Counted from the stretch's first letter, positions 1 through 8,038 are shown. The stretch: 64,000 nucleotides of DNA from Streptomyces hoynatensis (GCF_003626535.1 NZ_RBAL01000002.1:372001-436000); one strand, 5' to 3'. Notes: generated by a model from the sequence alone, not told the origin. Numbers and translations are program-made.

Positions 1-2
1 TG

Positions 3-473
3 CCGCACATGCGGGAGCGGCGCTCGGGCGCGATCGTGCAACTCAGCAGCATGGGCGGGCAGATGTCCTTCGCCGGGTTCTCCGCGTACAGCGCGACCAA
101 GTTCGCGCTTGAGGGGTTCTCCGAGGCGCTGGCGCAGGAGGTGGCGCCACTGGGGATCAAGGTGCTGGTGGTGGAGCCGGGCGCGTTCCGCACCGGCCTG
201 TTCGGCGGCACCCGCGCGAGCGCGGAAATCGCCGACTACGCCGCCACCGTCGGCCCGACCCGGCGGATGGTCGAGGCGGGCGACGGCGACCAGCCGGGCG
301 ACCCGGCCAAGGCCGCCGCGGTGGTGCTGGCCGCCCTGGAGGCGGAACGCACCCCCCTGCGGCTGCCCCTGGGCGCGGACGCCATCGAGGCCATCACCGG
401 CCACCACGAGGCGTTCCGCGCGGAACTCGCCGTCTGGGAGGAACGCGCCCGCGCGACCACCCTGGACGAGTGA
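3..473 (+). CDS. SDR-family oxidoreductase, C-terminal part (5' end outside window)
   Basis: The reading frame is open from base 3, so the gene begins upstream of the window. The visible part carries the short-chain dehydrogenase active site: a Ser-rich strand (VQLSSMGG) followed by the YSATK Tyr-x3-Lys pair, then a VEPG strand and a substrate-loop-like stretch (FRTGLF). This is the C-terminal half of a classical SDR; the TGxxxGIG nucleotide-binding motif lies outside. The substrate cannot be told. The next gene is convergent on the other strand, so this gene ends its own transcript here. Confidence 0.88.
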   Translation, partial: PHMRERRSGAIVQLSSMGGQMSFAGFSAYSATKFALEGFSEALAQEVAPLGIKVLVVEPGAFRTGLFGGTRASAEIADYAATVGPTRRMVEAGDGDQPGDPAKAAAVVLAALEAERTPLRLPLGADAIEAITGHHEAFRAELAVWEERARATTLDE

Positions 474-492
474 ACCCCGCCTGGGCCCGGCC

Positions 493-640
493 GGCGCCGG
501 CGCGGAACGGCGGCATCGCGCCGGCGCGGACCGGCGCGGAACGGTGGGGCAGCACCGGCGCGGGCCGGTGGGGTCGCGCCGGCGCGGAGCTGCGGGGACC
601 TGCGCGGACCGGCGCGGACCGGCGCGGACCTGCGGGGCCG
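493..640. repeat. GC-rich degenerate tandem repeat between convergent genes
   Basis: The spacer between the SDR gene and the convergent methyltransferase is built from a roughly 10-bp unit close to GGCGCGGACC. The copies are interrupted and imperfect at first, and perfect in the last three. No start codon with a ribosome binding site is seen. It may act as a transcript barrier or simply be slippage-prone filler. Confidence 0.6.
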
Positions 641-641
641 G

Positions 642-1415
642 TCAGGCGGGGAGGTGGGCGACGACCGTGAAGATCGTCACCGCGGCCAGGAAGGGGCGTT
701 CGGACAGCGAGGCGAACCAGTCGCGGCCGCGCCGCTCGTCGAGGAGGCCCTGCTCGATGGCGCGCAGCGTGTTCCGTCCCAGGCCGAGGAGCCGGTCGGC
801 GGCCGTGACCTCGCGCAGCACCGGGGTCGTCGTGGTGACGGACTCCACGCGGAAGCCCGCCTCCTCGGCCAGCCGCGGCAGCCGCCGCCCGATGGTCGCG
901 TTGCGGACGGCGACGGTGGCGGTGAAGCGGGTGAACGCCCGGGCGGTGTCCAGGTCGTCCGAGTCCACGACGAGGGTGTCCCAGTCCGGCTCGGCGAGGC
1001 CGATCACCGCGCCGGGGCGCCCCACCCGGCGCAGTTCCGCGAGCACGCGCGGGGGGTCCGCGACGTGCATGAGCACCCGGTCGACGCGCGCCCGGTCCAC
1101 CTCGCCGTCCGCCACGGGCAGCGCGTGCGCGTCGCCCTCGCGCAGCGTGACGCGAGGGTCGCCCGCGGTCAGGCGCCGCGCCGCCTCCAGCATGCCCGGC
1201 TCGCGGTCCACGCCGATGACCCGGCCGTCCGCCCCGACCCCGGCCAGCAGCGCGGGCAGGTCGGTGCCCGGGCCGCAGCCGACGTCGAGCGCCGTCTGCC
1301 CCGGGGCGAGTTCGAGGCCCGCGAGCAACTCCGACTTGTACGCGCGCCCTGCTTCGGCGACCTCACCCATGGGGGCGACCTGGTCGGGGCGCCGCGTCCC
1401 CAGCACCTCGTTCAT
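642..1415 (-). CDS. class I SAM-dependent methyltransferase
   Basis: 257 aa protein with a Rossmann methyltransferase core. Motif I is LDVGCGPGTD near residue 43, an acidic residue ends strand 2 (VDREPGM), and there is a DRVLMHV motif near residue 107. It resembles the UbiE/arsenite-type Methyltransf_11/25 group, which methylates small molecules. It is the last gene of a minus-strand run after the deaminase at 1517-2521, but the 101-bp gap leaves co-transcription uncertain. The substrate is unknown. Confidence 0.85.
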   Translation of the reverse strand: MNEVLGTRRPDQVAPMGEVAEAGRAYKSELLAGLELAPGQTALDVGCGPGTDLPALLAGVGADGRVIGVDREPGMLEAARRLTAGDPRVTLREGDAHALPVADGEVDRARVDRVLMHVADPPRVLAELRRVGRPGAVIGLAEPDWDTLVVDSDDLDTARAFTRFTATVAVRNATIGRRLPRLAEEAGFRVESVTTTTPVLREVTAADRLLGLGRNTLRAIEQGLLDERRGRDWFASLSERPFLAAVTIFTVVAHLPA

Positions 1416-1516
1416 GCCCTCCAGTCAACCAGGGCCCGGGGACTGCTCGTTGGCATGGCACGGTGGGCTGCCTCACATGGCAGGGCCCCCGTCGGGGTGC
1501 CCCGTCAGCGTGGCCG

Positions 1517-2521
1517 TCAGCTCGGGGGACGCGGCGCGTCGGCGGGCTCGGGTTCCGGATCGGGCGGGCCGGTGACGACGGCCGTCAGGCGGGTGCCGGG
1601 GGCGAACGCGCCTTCGGCGGCGAGCAGTTGGAGGCAGCGCAGCGTCTTCGCCACGTACCTGCGTTCCGGCGCAAGGCCGTGGCGGGCCTCGAAGTCCCGG
1701 GCGAACGCCTCCAGTTCGGGCGGCACCCGGCCGTAGCCGCCGCCGTGGTGGCCGTGGTCGACGCGCCAGTTGCCGAATGTGCGGCCGAAGCCCTCGGCGT
1801 GCAGCCGCGCCACCTCGCACTCCAGGTGACCTGGCGCGTTGAGGGCGGCCACGCCGAGGGCGCGCGCCCCGGGCGGCAGGCCGGCGGCGAGGCCGGCGAG
1901 GGTGCCGCCGGTGCCCACGGCGCAGGCCACCACGTCGCGCGGGCCGAGATCGGGGAGTTGCGCGGCGAGTTCGGCGGCGGTGCCCGCGGCGCCCCGGGCG
2001 GCGAGCCCGTTGGAGCCGCCCTCGGGCAGGAGGAGGCACTCGCCGAAGCGGCGGGTCAGCAGGCGCCGGGTCTCCGGCTCCGCCAGGCTGTGACGCAGCC
2101 GCCGGTACGTGGCGCGGGTCACGAAGACGAGCTCCATGCCCTGTGCCTCCGCCCCGGCCAGCGACCAGTTCCGGGGCCTGCCGGCCAGCTCCTCGCCACG
2201 TATCAGGGCGATGCTCTCGAAACCCCAGGCGGCGCAGGCGGCGGCGACGGCGCGTACATGGTTGGAGTACGCGCCCCCGAAGGTCAGCACGCGCCGGAGG
2301 CCGAGCCGGTGTGCGGCGCGCAGGTTGGGCAGCAGCTTGCGCCACTTGTTGCCGGGAACGGCCGGGTTGACCAGATCGTCGCGCTTGAGGAACAGCTCAA
2401 GACCGGCGCGGGCGAAGGCGGGATCGGCGAGCGGCTCCAGCGGGGAGGGCAGGCGGACGGGGCCAGGCAGCGGCGGAAGGCCCGCCGCGGGTGGGCGCCG
2501 GGAGCCACGGGAGAGGTCCAT
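1517..2521 (-). CDS. PLP-dependent 1-aminocyclopropane-1-carboxylate deaminase / D-cysteine desulfhydrase family protein
   Basis: 334 aa, fold type II PLP enzyme. The pattern FLKRDD...PGNKWRKL places the catalytic Lys (in GNKWRK) near residue 52; a FGGAYSNH substrate/PLP segment follows, and a Gly-rich phosphate loop (AVGTGGTLAG) lies in the second half. Family members open aminocyclopropane carboxylate or desulfhydrate D-cysteine; this divergent member could have another amino acid substrate. The ATG at 2521 was chosen because it starts the domain. The gene lies 17 bp after the flavin monooxygenase stop and is probably co-transcribed with it. Confidence 0.85.
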   Translation of the reverse strand: MDLSRGSRRPPAAGLPPLPGPVRLPSPLEPLADPAFARAGLELFLKRDDLVNPAVPGNKWRKLLPNLRAAHRLGLRRVLTFGGAYSNHVRAVAAACAAWGFESIALIRGEELAGRPRNWSLAGAEAQGMELVFVTRATYRRLRHSLAEPETRRLLTRRFGECLLLPEGGSNGLAARGAAGTAAELAAQLPDLGPRDVVACAVGTGGTLAGLAAGLPPGARALGVAALNAPGHLECEVARLHAEGFGRTFGNWRVDHGHHGGGYGRVPPELEAFARDFEARHGLAPERRYVAKTLRCLQLLAAEGAFAPGTRLTAVVTGPPDPEPEPADAPRPPS

Positions 2522-2538
2522 CGGCACGAGTGTACGAA

Positions 2539-4116
2539 TCAGACTCGAACGCCGCTCGGGCCGCACCAGGTGGTCAGCGCCTCGGGCAGCCCGGTGGCCG
2601 GGGCGGCGTCCGTCCAGGCGACGTGGCCGTCGGGGCGGATCAGCAGGGCCGTGGGCAGGGCGACCTCGCCGGCGCCCGGGACCTCCACCCGCTCCCGCGG
2701 GCACCGGGCGCGCACCAGGCGCACCCGATCCCCCCAGCCGCGGGCGGCGCGCGCGGGCGCGGAGTCCCCACCGGGCGCAGGCGCCTCGCCGGGCGCCGGG
2801 TCCACGCCGGGCGTGGGCGCCCCGCCGGGCGCCGGGTTCGCGCCGGGCGCGTGGTCCGCGCCGAGGAGGAGCAGCACGGGGCGTGCCTCCTGGAGCAGCG
2901 CGTAGACCCGGGTGGCGCCCCGTTCGGTCGTGAGGCCGAGGTCCGGCATCCGGCGGCCGAGCAGGGGGTGGCCCTCGCCCAGGGGGTAGCGGATGTCGAG
3001 CGCGCTGATCATGCCGCTCAGCCGGCTCATGGGCGCCTCGTCGGCGAGGAGGCCGGCGAGGACCTCGCGCAGCGCGGTGGTGTGGGGGCCGGGCCTGCCG
3101 AGGGCGGTCTGGGCCCTGGTGTTGTCCAGCACCCGGCGGGCGACGGGGTGGCGTTCCGCCTGGTAGGTGTCCAGGAGGCGCTCGGGGGCCAGGCCGCGGG
3201 CGACCAGGGCGAGCTTCCAGCCGAGGTTGACGGCGTCCTGCACGCCGAGGTTGAGGCCCTGGCCGCCGGCCGGGAAGTGGATGTGCGCCGCGTCGCCCGC
3301 GAGCAGCACCCGCCCGGCGCGGTAGGCGGCGGCCTGCCGGGCGGCGTCGTTGAACCGGGAGGTCCAGCGGGGGCTGTGCATGCCGAAGTCGGTGCCCGCG
3401 ACCCGGAGCGCGGCCTCGCGCAGCTCGGCCAGGCCCGCGGGCGCGCCGCGGTCGGTGACCCGGTCGTACTCGGTGACGGTGACGCGGTACCAGCCGGGCC
3501 TGAAGCCGAAGACGGAGAACCGGCCCTGCTCCCGGCGCTCCTCGGCGATCCACTCGGCGGGCGGCTCGGACAGCTCCACGTCCCCGATCAGCGAGCTGAG
3601 CGTGGCGGGGGTGCCGGGGAAGTCGATCCCGGCCAGCCTGCGGACCGTGCTGCGCCCGCCGTCGCAGCCGACGAGGTAGTCGGCGGCCAGGAGTTCGGTG
3701 CCGTCCGGGCCGCGCACCTCGGCCACCACGCCGTTCGCGTCCTGCCGCAGGCCCACGATCTCCGCGGACCAGCGCACCCGCACGCCCAGGCCGGCGAGCC
3801 GGTCCTCCAGCAGCCGCTCCACCTCGGCCTGGAGGATCAGCAGCGAGTGCGGGTGGCGGGTGGCCAGGCCGGAGAAGTCGAGCGGCAGCGCGGAGAAGTG
3901 GGCGAGTTGCCTGGCGGTGCCGGTGGCGAGGAAGGGTTCGAGCGCGCCGCGCTGGTCGAGGACTTCGAGGGTGCGCGGGTGCAGGCCGCCCGCCCTGGAC
4001 TCGCCGGTGCGGCCCGGCAGCCGGTCCAGGACCCGCACCTCCACCCCGGCCAGCCGCAGTTCGGCGGCCAGCATCAGTCCGGTGGGCCCGCCGCCCGCGA
4101 TCAGCACCCTCGCCAT
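2539..4116 (-). CDS. FAD-dependent aromatic monooxygenase (PHBH/TetX/rifampicin-monooxygenase class)
   Basis: 525 aa. The FAD-binding motif GGGPTG is at residues 8-13, a DG motif (VGCDGGRS) lies near 150, and the GD motif (LLAGDAAHIHFPAGGQG) lies near 275; this is the class A flavoprotein hydroxylase layout. The last ~110 residues match the thioredoxin-like C-terminal domain, but contain a Pro/Gly/Ala low-complexity insert near residues 430-455. Such enzymes hydroxylate polyketides or inactivate drugs such as rifamycins and tetracyclines. It is divergent from a TetR gene with twin operators in the promoter, so drug-induced expression is likely (inference). Confidence 0.9.
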   Translation of the reverse strand: MARVLIAGGGPTGLMLAAELRLAGVEVRVLDRLPGRTGESRAGGLHPRTLEVLDQRGALEPFLATGTARQLAHFSALPLDFSGLATRHPHSLLILQAEVERLLEDRLAGLGVRVRWSAEIVGLRQDANGVVAEVRGPDGTELLAADYLVGCDGGRSTVRRLAGIDFPGTPATLSSLIGDVELSEPPAEWIAEERREQGRFSVFGFRPGWYRVTVTEYDRVTDRGAPAGLAELREAALRVAGTDFGMHSPRWTSRFNDAARQAAAYRAGRVLLAGDAAHIHFPAGGQGLNLGVQDAVNLGWKLALVARGLAPERLLDTYQAERHPVARRVLDNTRAQTALGRPGPHTTALREVLAGLLADEAPMSRLSGMISALDIRYPLGEGHPLLGRRMPDLGLTTERGATRVYALLQEARPVLLLLGADHAPGANPAPGGAPTPGVDPAPGEAPAPGGDSAPARAARGWGDRVRLVRARCPRERVEVPGAGEVALPTALLIRPDGHVAWTDAAPATGLPEALTTWCGPSGVRV

Positions 4117-4154
4117 CGTCCTCAGCTCCTTCGTGTCCGGCCCGGGCCGGATAC

Positions 4155-4208
4155 CTAACGCTGTTAGAGAACAACCGTACGGCGTTAGGGAAGCACTAAC
4201 GCTGTTAG
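4155..4208. promoter_or_regulatory. twin TetR-type operators
   Basis: Two identical copies of CTAACGCTGTTAG (4155-4167 and 4196-4208) lie 41 bp apart in the divergent promoter. Each has perfect 5-bp arms (CTAAC/GTTAG) around GCT. A half site (CGTTAG) lies between them near 4183-4188. The right copy ends 10 bp before the preferred TetR start, so binding should block both directions. Confidence 0.85.
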
Positions 4209-4218
4209 GGTGTCAACC

Positions 4219-4962
4219 GTGGCGGAGAACGGGAGCAGGGGCGGCCGGAGGCTGAGCCCCGAGACGATCGCGCGGGCCGCGCTCGGCCTGCTGAACGAGG
4301 GCGGCCTCGACGGCCTGACCATGCGCGAACTGGCCAAGCGGCTCGACGTGCGGGCGGCCACGCTGTACTGGCACCTGAGGAACAAGCGGGAGCTGCTCGA
4401 CGCGATGGCCGCCCTCATGTTCGAGGAGGCGGTCGCGGGCGTGGAGGGACCAAGGCGCGGCGAGGACTGGCAGGAGTGGGCCGCCGCCCTGGCCACCCGG
4501 CTGCGCCGGACCATGCTGCGCTACCGGGACGGGGCCCGGGTGTTCGCCGGCACCTCCGTGGGCGGCCCGACCACGTTCCGGGTGATCGAACTGATCCTGC
4601 GCACCCTCCAGGACGCCGGGTACGCGCCGGAGCGCGCCGCGCGGCTGTTTCCCGTGCTCCTGCACTACACCGTCGGGTTCACCATCGAGGAGCAGGCCAG
4701 GCAGGGGCTCGACTACCCGGAGGGCGAGAGCCCCTACGAGCCGGACCGCGCCCGGGACGCCGTCGACCCCGGGCGCTTTCCGCTGGTCGCCGGGGTGCTG
4801 GGCGAGCTCTTCGACGGCGATGCGGACGCGGGGTTCGCCCGCGGTCTTCGCGTCGTGCTGGCCGGCCTCGCGGCCGAACTCCCCGAGGCGGCCGAACTCC
4901 CCGAACTCCCCGAGGGCGCCCGGCCGGACGACGCGAGCGTGCGCGGGCGGCCGGCGACCTGA
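4219..4962 (+). CDS. TetR-family transcriptional repressor (TetR_C type)
   Basis: About 247 aa. The N-terminal helix-turn-helix runs through MRELAKRLDVRAATLYWHLRNKREL, and a long C-terminal ligand domain of the classical TetR_C kind follows (LHYTVGFTIEEQ). GTG at 4219 is preferred because AGGG at 4207-4210 sits 8 nt upstream; the in-frame GTG at 4210 has no Shine-Dalgarno sequence. The last 30 residues are a repeated Pro/Leu/Glu tail. It probably represses itself and the divergent monooxygenase through the CTAAC-GCT-GTTAG sites. Confidence 0.88.
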   Translation: MAENGSRGGRRLSPETIARAALGLLNEGGLDGLTMRELAKRLDVRAATLYWHLRNKRELLDAMAALMFEEAVAGVEGPRRGEDWQEWAAALATRLRRTMLRYRDGARVFAGTSVGGPTTFRVIELILRTLQDAGYAPERAARLFPVLLHYTVGFTIEEQARQGLDYPEGESPYEPDRARDAVDPGRFPLVAGVLGELFDGDADAGFARGLRVVLAGLAAELPEAAELPELPEGARPDDASVRGRPAT

Positions 4963-5219
4963 CGCGCCGGGCGCGCATCGCCGCGTGCGCGCGGCGGGCG
5001 CCACCGCGCGCCGGGCGCGCAGGCCCGCGCGCAACCGGCCAGGCGCGCACCCTCCGCCCCCCACGCCTCCGCCCCAGCAGCGTTCCCGCGCCCTCCCGGC
5101 CCGTGCCCGCGCCGGCCGGGTGCCCGTGCCCGCGCCGGCCGGGTGCCGTGCCCGTCGGCCGGGGCTGTCCGGCCGCTCTCCTACACTGCACAACCGCCGC
5201 GACCTGAGAGGAACCACCC

Positions 5220-5687
5220 ATGCGCCCGCAACGTTTCCAGCAGTTCGCCCTCGACACCTACCAGGCGGCGGGACTGGCCGCCGAGCCGTGGGAGGAGAAG
5301 ACGAAGCGGCCCCTGGGGATCGTCGTCACCCTGCCGGGCGGCTCCCGGCTCTGGCACGCGATCAACGCCCAGGCCCGCGACGGCGACACGTACGACCAGC
5401 CCGAGGAGCCGGTGGAGAAGGACGCGCCCGAGCCGGTGCCCGTGCCGGAACTCGGCGCCAGGATCCGCATCGCCGACGCCGAGCACTACCTGTCCGCGCT
5501 GCTGAACAACGCCGGCAACCGCGAACTGGCCGGCGTGTACTGCTACTCCGACCGCGAGCAGCCGGGCAGCACCCGCGGCTTCGGCCTCCACTTCCACAGC
5601 GGGGCGCGGATCTTCGTGCCCTTCGTCCGGGCGGCCCGCGCCGGGCAGTCGCCGGGCAAGGACTTCGACCTGCCCCAGGAGATCTGA
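5220..5687 (+). CDS. conserved actinobacterial hypothetical protein
   Basis: 155 aa, soluble, acidic in the middle (EEPVEKDAPEPVPVPE), with no signal peptide or membrane segment. I do not recognise a named domain. The start is well supported: a TACACT -10 box at 5182-5187 and GAGAGGAA at 5207-5214 precede the ATG. A hairpin at 5704-5723 follows the stop, so it looks monocistronic. Confidence 0.75.
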   Translation: MRPQRFQQFALDTYQAAGLAAEPWEEKTKRPLGIVVTLPGGSRLWHAINAQARDGDTYDQPEEPVEKDAPEPVPVPELGARIRIADAEHYLSALLNNAGNRELAGVYCYSDREQPGSTRGFGLHFHSGARIFVPFVRAARAGQSPGKDFDLPQEI

Positions 5688-5703
5688 GCCCGGGACGGCG
5701 GTG

Positions 5704-5723
5704 CCCGCGGGACTTTCCGCGGG
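5704..5723 (+). terminator. hairpin after 5220-5687
   Basis: CCCGCGG and CCGCGGG form a perfect 7-bp stem with a 6-nt loop (GACTTT), 17 bp after the stop codon. It is followed by TT only, as is usual for high-GC intrinsic terminators. Confidence 0.5.
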
Positions 5724-5764
5724 TTCGCCACACACCTCTGGCCCCTCCTGCCACACTGACGGCC

Positions 5765-6544
5765 ATGGCTCAACTCGACGGCGCCCCCGCCCGGGCCGAG
5801 GACCTCCAGGCCCTGGCCCTCACCAACTACGGCCACTTCACCTCCCTACGCGTGGACGAGGGCCGGGTGCGGGGCCTGGCCCTGCACCTGGAGCGGCTGG
5901 TGCGGGACTGCCACGTCGCCTTCGGCGTCGCCCTCGACCCCGACCGGGTGCGTGAGCTGGCGGCCAGGGCGGCGCACGGCCGCGGCGGCTCCTTCCTGCT
6001 GCGCGTCACCGTCTACGACCCGGCCCTTGGCGCCGGCGATCCGGCCGGGGAGCCGCGGCCGCGGGTCCTGATCACCACGCGCGAGGCCCCTCCCGCCGAC
6101 CCGCCGCCGCTGCGGGTGGAGTGCCGCACCTTCGTGCGCGAGCTGCCGGCCGTCAAGCACGTGGGCCTGTTCGGCGCCCTGCACGAACGGCGGGCCGCGC
6201 GGCGCAACGGCTTCGACGACGCGCTGTTCGCCGACCAGTCGGGGCTGATCCACGAGGGCGCCACCTGGAACGCCGGCTTCGTCGACGCGGAGGGCAACGT
6301 GGTGTGGCCGAAGGCCGAGGTGCTGCCCGGCGTCACCATGGGCCTGCTGCAGGAGGCCCACGACTACACGGTCGCGCCCGTCACCACCCGCCTGGACGGC
6401 ATCCGGGGCGCGTTCGCCACCAACGCGGCCTTCGGCATCCGCCCGATCCGCGCCATCGGTGCCGCCCAACTGGCCGAGGACCTCCCGGCCTTCGCCACCC
6501 TGCGCGCCGCCTACGCCTCCCACCCCACCGAACCCCTGGCCTGA
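5765..6544 (+). CDS. class IV PLP-dependent aminotransferase family protein
   Basis: 259 aa, the normal size for the branched-chain aminotransferase/aminodeoxychorismate lyase superfamily. Typical segments are NYGHFTSLRV at the N-terminus, HLERL, PAVKHVGLF with the likely PLP Lys, and the strand pair around SGLIHEGATWN. Members act as branched-chain or D-amino acid transaminases or ADC lyases; which one cannot be decided. The ATG lies 8 nt after a CACACT -10-like box, so the mRNA may be leaderless. It is followed by the ThrRS attenuator region, which is a separate unit. Confidence 0.85.
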   Translation: MAQLDGAPARAEDLQALALTNYGHFTSLRVDEGRVRGLALHLERLVRDCHVAFGVALDPDRVRELAARAAHGRGGSFLLRVTVYDPALGAGDPAGEPRPRVLITTREAPPADPPPLRVECRTFVRELPAVKHVGLFGALHERRAARRNGFDDALFADQSGLIHEGATWNAGFVDAEGNVVWPKAEVLPGVTMGLLQEAHDYTVAPVTTRLDGIRGAFATNAAFGIRPIRAIGAAQLAEDLPAFATLRAAYASHPTEPLA

Positions 6545-6638
6545 CCCACCCCACACCCCCGGCCCGCCCGGCCCCCGCCACCGGGCGACCGGGAAAACCA
6601 CGGCGCGCGGGCGGGAACCGCGGTGTTAGCGTGGGGGT

Positions 6639-6689
6639 GTGAAGCGTGCCGCGATGACGACGACGCCGGAGAGTGTCCCGGCGCGCTGA
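6639..6689 (+). CDS. threonine leader peptide (leaderless mRNA)
   Basis: The 16-residue product VKRAAMTTTPESVPAR (V read as initiator Met) ends at TGA 6687-6689. The TTT run is unusual for chance and faces a ThrRS gene. There is no Shine-Dalgarno sequence, but a TAGCGT box at 6627-6632 would start the transcript at or next to the GTG. Scarcity of charged tRNA-Thr would stall the ribosome on 6657-6665 and mask the first hairpin. Confidence 0.7.
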   Translation: MKRAAMTTTPESVPAR

Positions 6690-6708
6690 CAGTTGCCTGA
6701 AACCAACG

Positions 6709-6734
6709 AGCCCCGGGGCGAGCGCCCCGGGGCT
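6709..6734 (+). terminator. attenuator terminator hairpin
   Basis: AGCCCCGGGGCG (6709-6720) and CGCCCCGGGGCT (6723-6734) are perfectly complementary, giving an 11-12 bp stem with a 2-4 nt loop. TTGT follows. It stands between the leader peptide and the synthetase start at 6776. Confidence 0.85.
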
Positions 6735-6775
6735 TGTCGCTGCGTGGTTCTCGCCCCCTACGCGAGGAGACCACG

Positions 6776-8038
6776 ATGCCCGACCACAGGAAACTCGGCC
6801 GTGAGCTCGGCCTGTTCGGCACCGACCCGCTGATCGGCGCGGGACTGCCCTACTGGCTGCCCGACGGGGCGGCCGTCCGGCACGCGCTGGAGGAGTACGT
6901 GCGCGCCGCCGAGCGCGCCGCAGGTTACCGGCACGTGTACTCGCCCGTGCTCGGCAAGCGCGAGCTGTACGAGATCTCCGGGCACTGGGCGCACTACAGC
7001 GAGGACATGTTCCCGCCCATGAACCTGGGCGGGGAGCAGCTCGTGCTGCGTCCCAGCCTGTGCCCCCACCATGCCGTGATCTACCGGTCCAGGTCCCGAA
7101 GTCACCGGGAACTGCCGCTGCGGATCGCAGAGTTGGGGCCGATGTACCGCTCGGAGCTGTCCGGGGTCCTCGGCGGGCTCACCCGGGTCCGGGCGATCCA
7201 GCTCAACGACGCCCACATCTTCTGCACCGTGGACCAGGTCGCGGACGAGGCGCGCGGCGCCCTGGAGCTGATCGGGCGCGCCTACCGGGCCATGGACATC
7301 AGCCCCGTCCGCCACCGGCTCTCCCTGCCCGGCGCGGGCGGGAAGTACGCGGCGGCTCCCGAGGACTGGCGGCGGGCCACCGGCATGCTGCGCGGGGTCC
7401 TGGAGGAACTCGGGCTCCCCTACGAGGAGGGCGCGGGCGAGGCCGCGTTCTACGGGCCCAAGATCGACGTGCAGGTCGCCGACGCCGCCGGGCGTGAATC
7501 CACCCTGTCCACCGTGCAGGTCGACTTCCTCCAGCCGGAACGCTTCCGCCTCGCCTACGTCGGCCCCGACGGCCGGCGCCACCGCCCGGTGATGGTGCAC
7601 CGCAGCGTCGTCGGCAGCGTGGAGCGCGCGGTCGCGCACCTGCTTGAGGCGCACGGCGGCGCCTTCCCGCCCTGGCTCGCGCCCCTCCAGGTGGCCGTGC
7701 TGCCGGTCGGCGATGCCGAGGAGCCGCAGGCCCTGGCGCTGGCCGCGCGCTGCGCCGAACTCGGCCTGCGCGCCGAGGTGTTCGGTGCTGAGCGCGGCAG
7801 CCTCGGCGCCCGGGTGCGGGAGGCCAGGCTGGTCCCGTACCAGGCGGTGATCGGGCCGCGGGAGGCGGCGGCGGGGCAGGTCGCGCTGCGGCTGCGCGAC
7901 GGCCGCCGCCTCGCCCCGCGCCCCGCGGGCGAGGTCCTCGACCGGGTGCGCGCGCTGGCCGGGGCCCACCGGCCCTGGCTGTGGGAGGACGGCGACGAGG
8001 TGGCGGGGAGGGCGGGCCGGGAGCCGGGGCAGTCCTGA
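6776..8038 (+). CDS. compact threonyl-tRNA synthetase-like protein lacking TGS and editing domains
   Basis: 420 aa against about 640-660 for housekeeping ThrRS. The protein begins directly at the class II catalytic core and ends with the anticodon-binding domain. Positions equivalent to the zinc ligands of ThrRS are kept: Cys in RPSLCPHH, His in DAHIFC and His in VHRSVVGS. The usual NCPGH box is changed to LCPHH. GAGGAG at 6764-6769 sets the ATG at 6776. It probably charges tRNA-Thr as a stress or antibiotic-insensitive second copy, since ThrRS duplicates serve as self-resistance to borrelidin- or obafluorin-type inhibitors. It has no proofreading domain in cis. Its expression appears to follow threonine charging through the upstream attenuator. 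Confidence 0.88.
   Translation: MPDHRKLGRELGLFGTDPLIGAGLPYWLPDGAAVRHALEEYVRAAERAAGYRHVYSPVLGKRELYEISGHWAHYSEDMFPPMNLGGEQLVLRPSLCPHHAVIYRSRSRSHRELPLRIAELGPMYRSELSGVLGGLTRVRAIQLNDAHIFCTVDQVADEARGALELIGRAYRAMDISPVRHRLSLPGAGGKYAAAPEDWRRATGMLRGVLEELGLPYEEGAGEAAFYGPKIDVQVADAAGRESTLSTVQVDFLQPERFRLAYVGPDGRRHRPVMVHRSVVGSVERAVAHLLEAHGGAFPPWLAPLQVAVLPVGDAEEPQALALAARCAELGLRAEVFGAERGSLGARVREARLVPYQAVIGPREAAAGQVALRLRDGRRLAPRPAGEVLDRVRALAGAHRPWLWEDGDEVAGRAGREPGQS

Larger units (their letters stand above)
6627..6734 (+). promoter_or_regulatory. putative threonine attenuator of the ThrRS gene
   Basis: Order of parts: a -10 box TAGCGT (6627-6632); a GTG exactly 7 nt later (6639) opening a 16-codon ORF with three consecutive ACG threonine codons (6657-6665); and a GC-rich terminator hairpin (6709-6734) 42 nt before the synthetase start. 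CGCCGG at 6664-6669 can pair with CCGGCG at 6678-6683, and CCCGG at 6677-6681 can alternatively pair with CCGGG at 6713-6717 inside the terminator arm. These give plausible pause/anti-termination partners (inference). This is the layout of ribosome-mediated attenuation. Confidence 0.7.

Noticed and set aside
109..1575. 488-aa plus-strand ORF across the SDR, repeat and methyltransferase
   Set aside because: Arg/Pro/Ser-rich composition typical of an off-frame shadow in very GC-rich DNA; it overlaps two genes with clear motifs.
2491..4158. 555-aa plus-strand ORF opposite the monooxygenase
   Set aside because: Gly/Arg/Gln-rich antisense shadow; the minus strand has FAD motifs in the right order.
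6600..6776. T-box riboswitch in front of the ThrRS
   Set aside because: No T-box sequence (the conserved NCCA-binding TGGN bulge context) or specifier stem is visible; a leader peptide explains the Thr codons.
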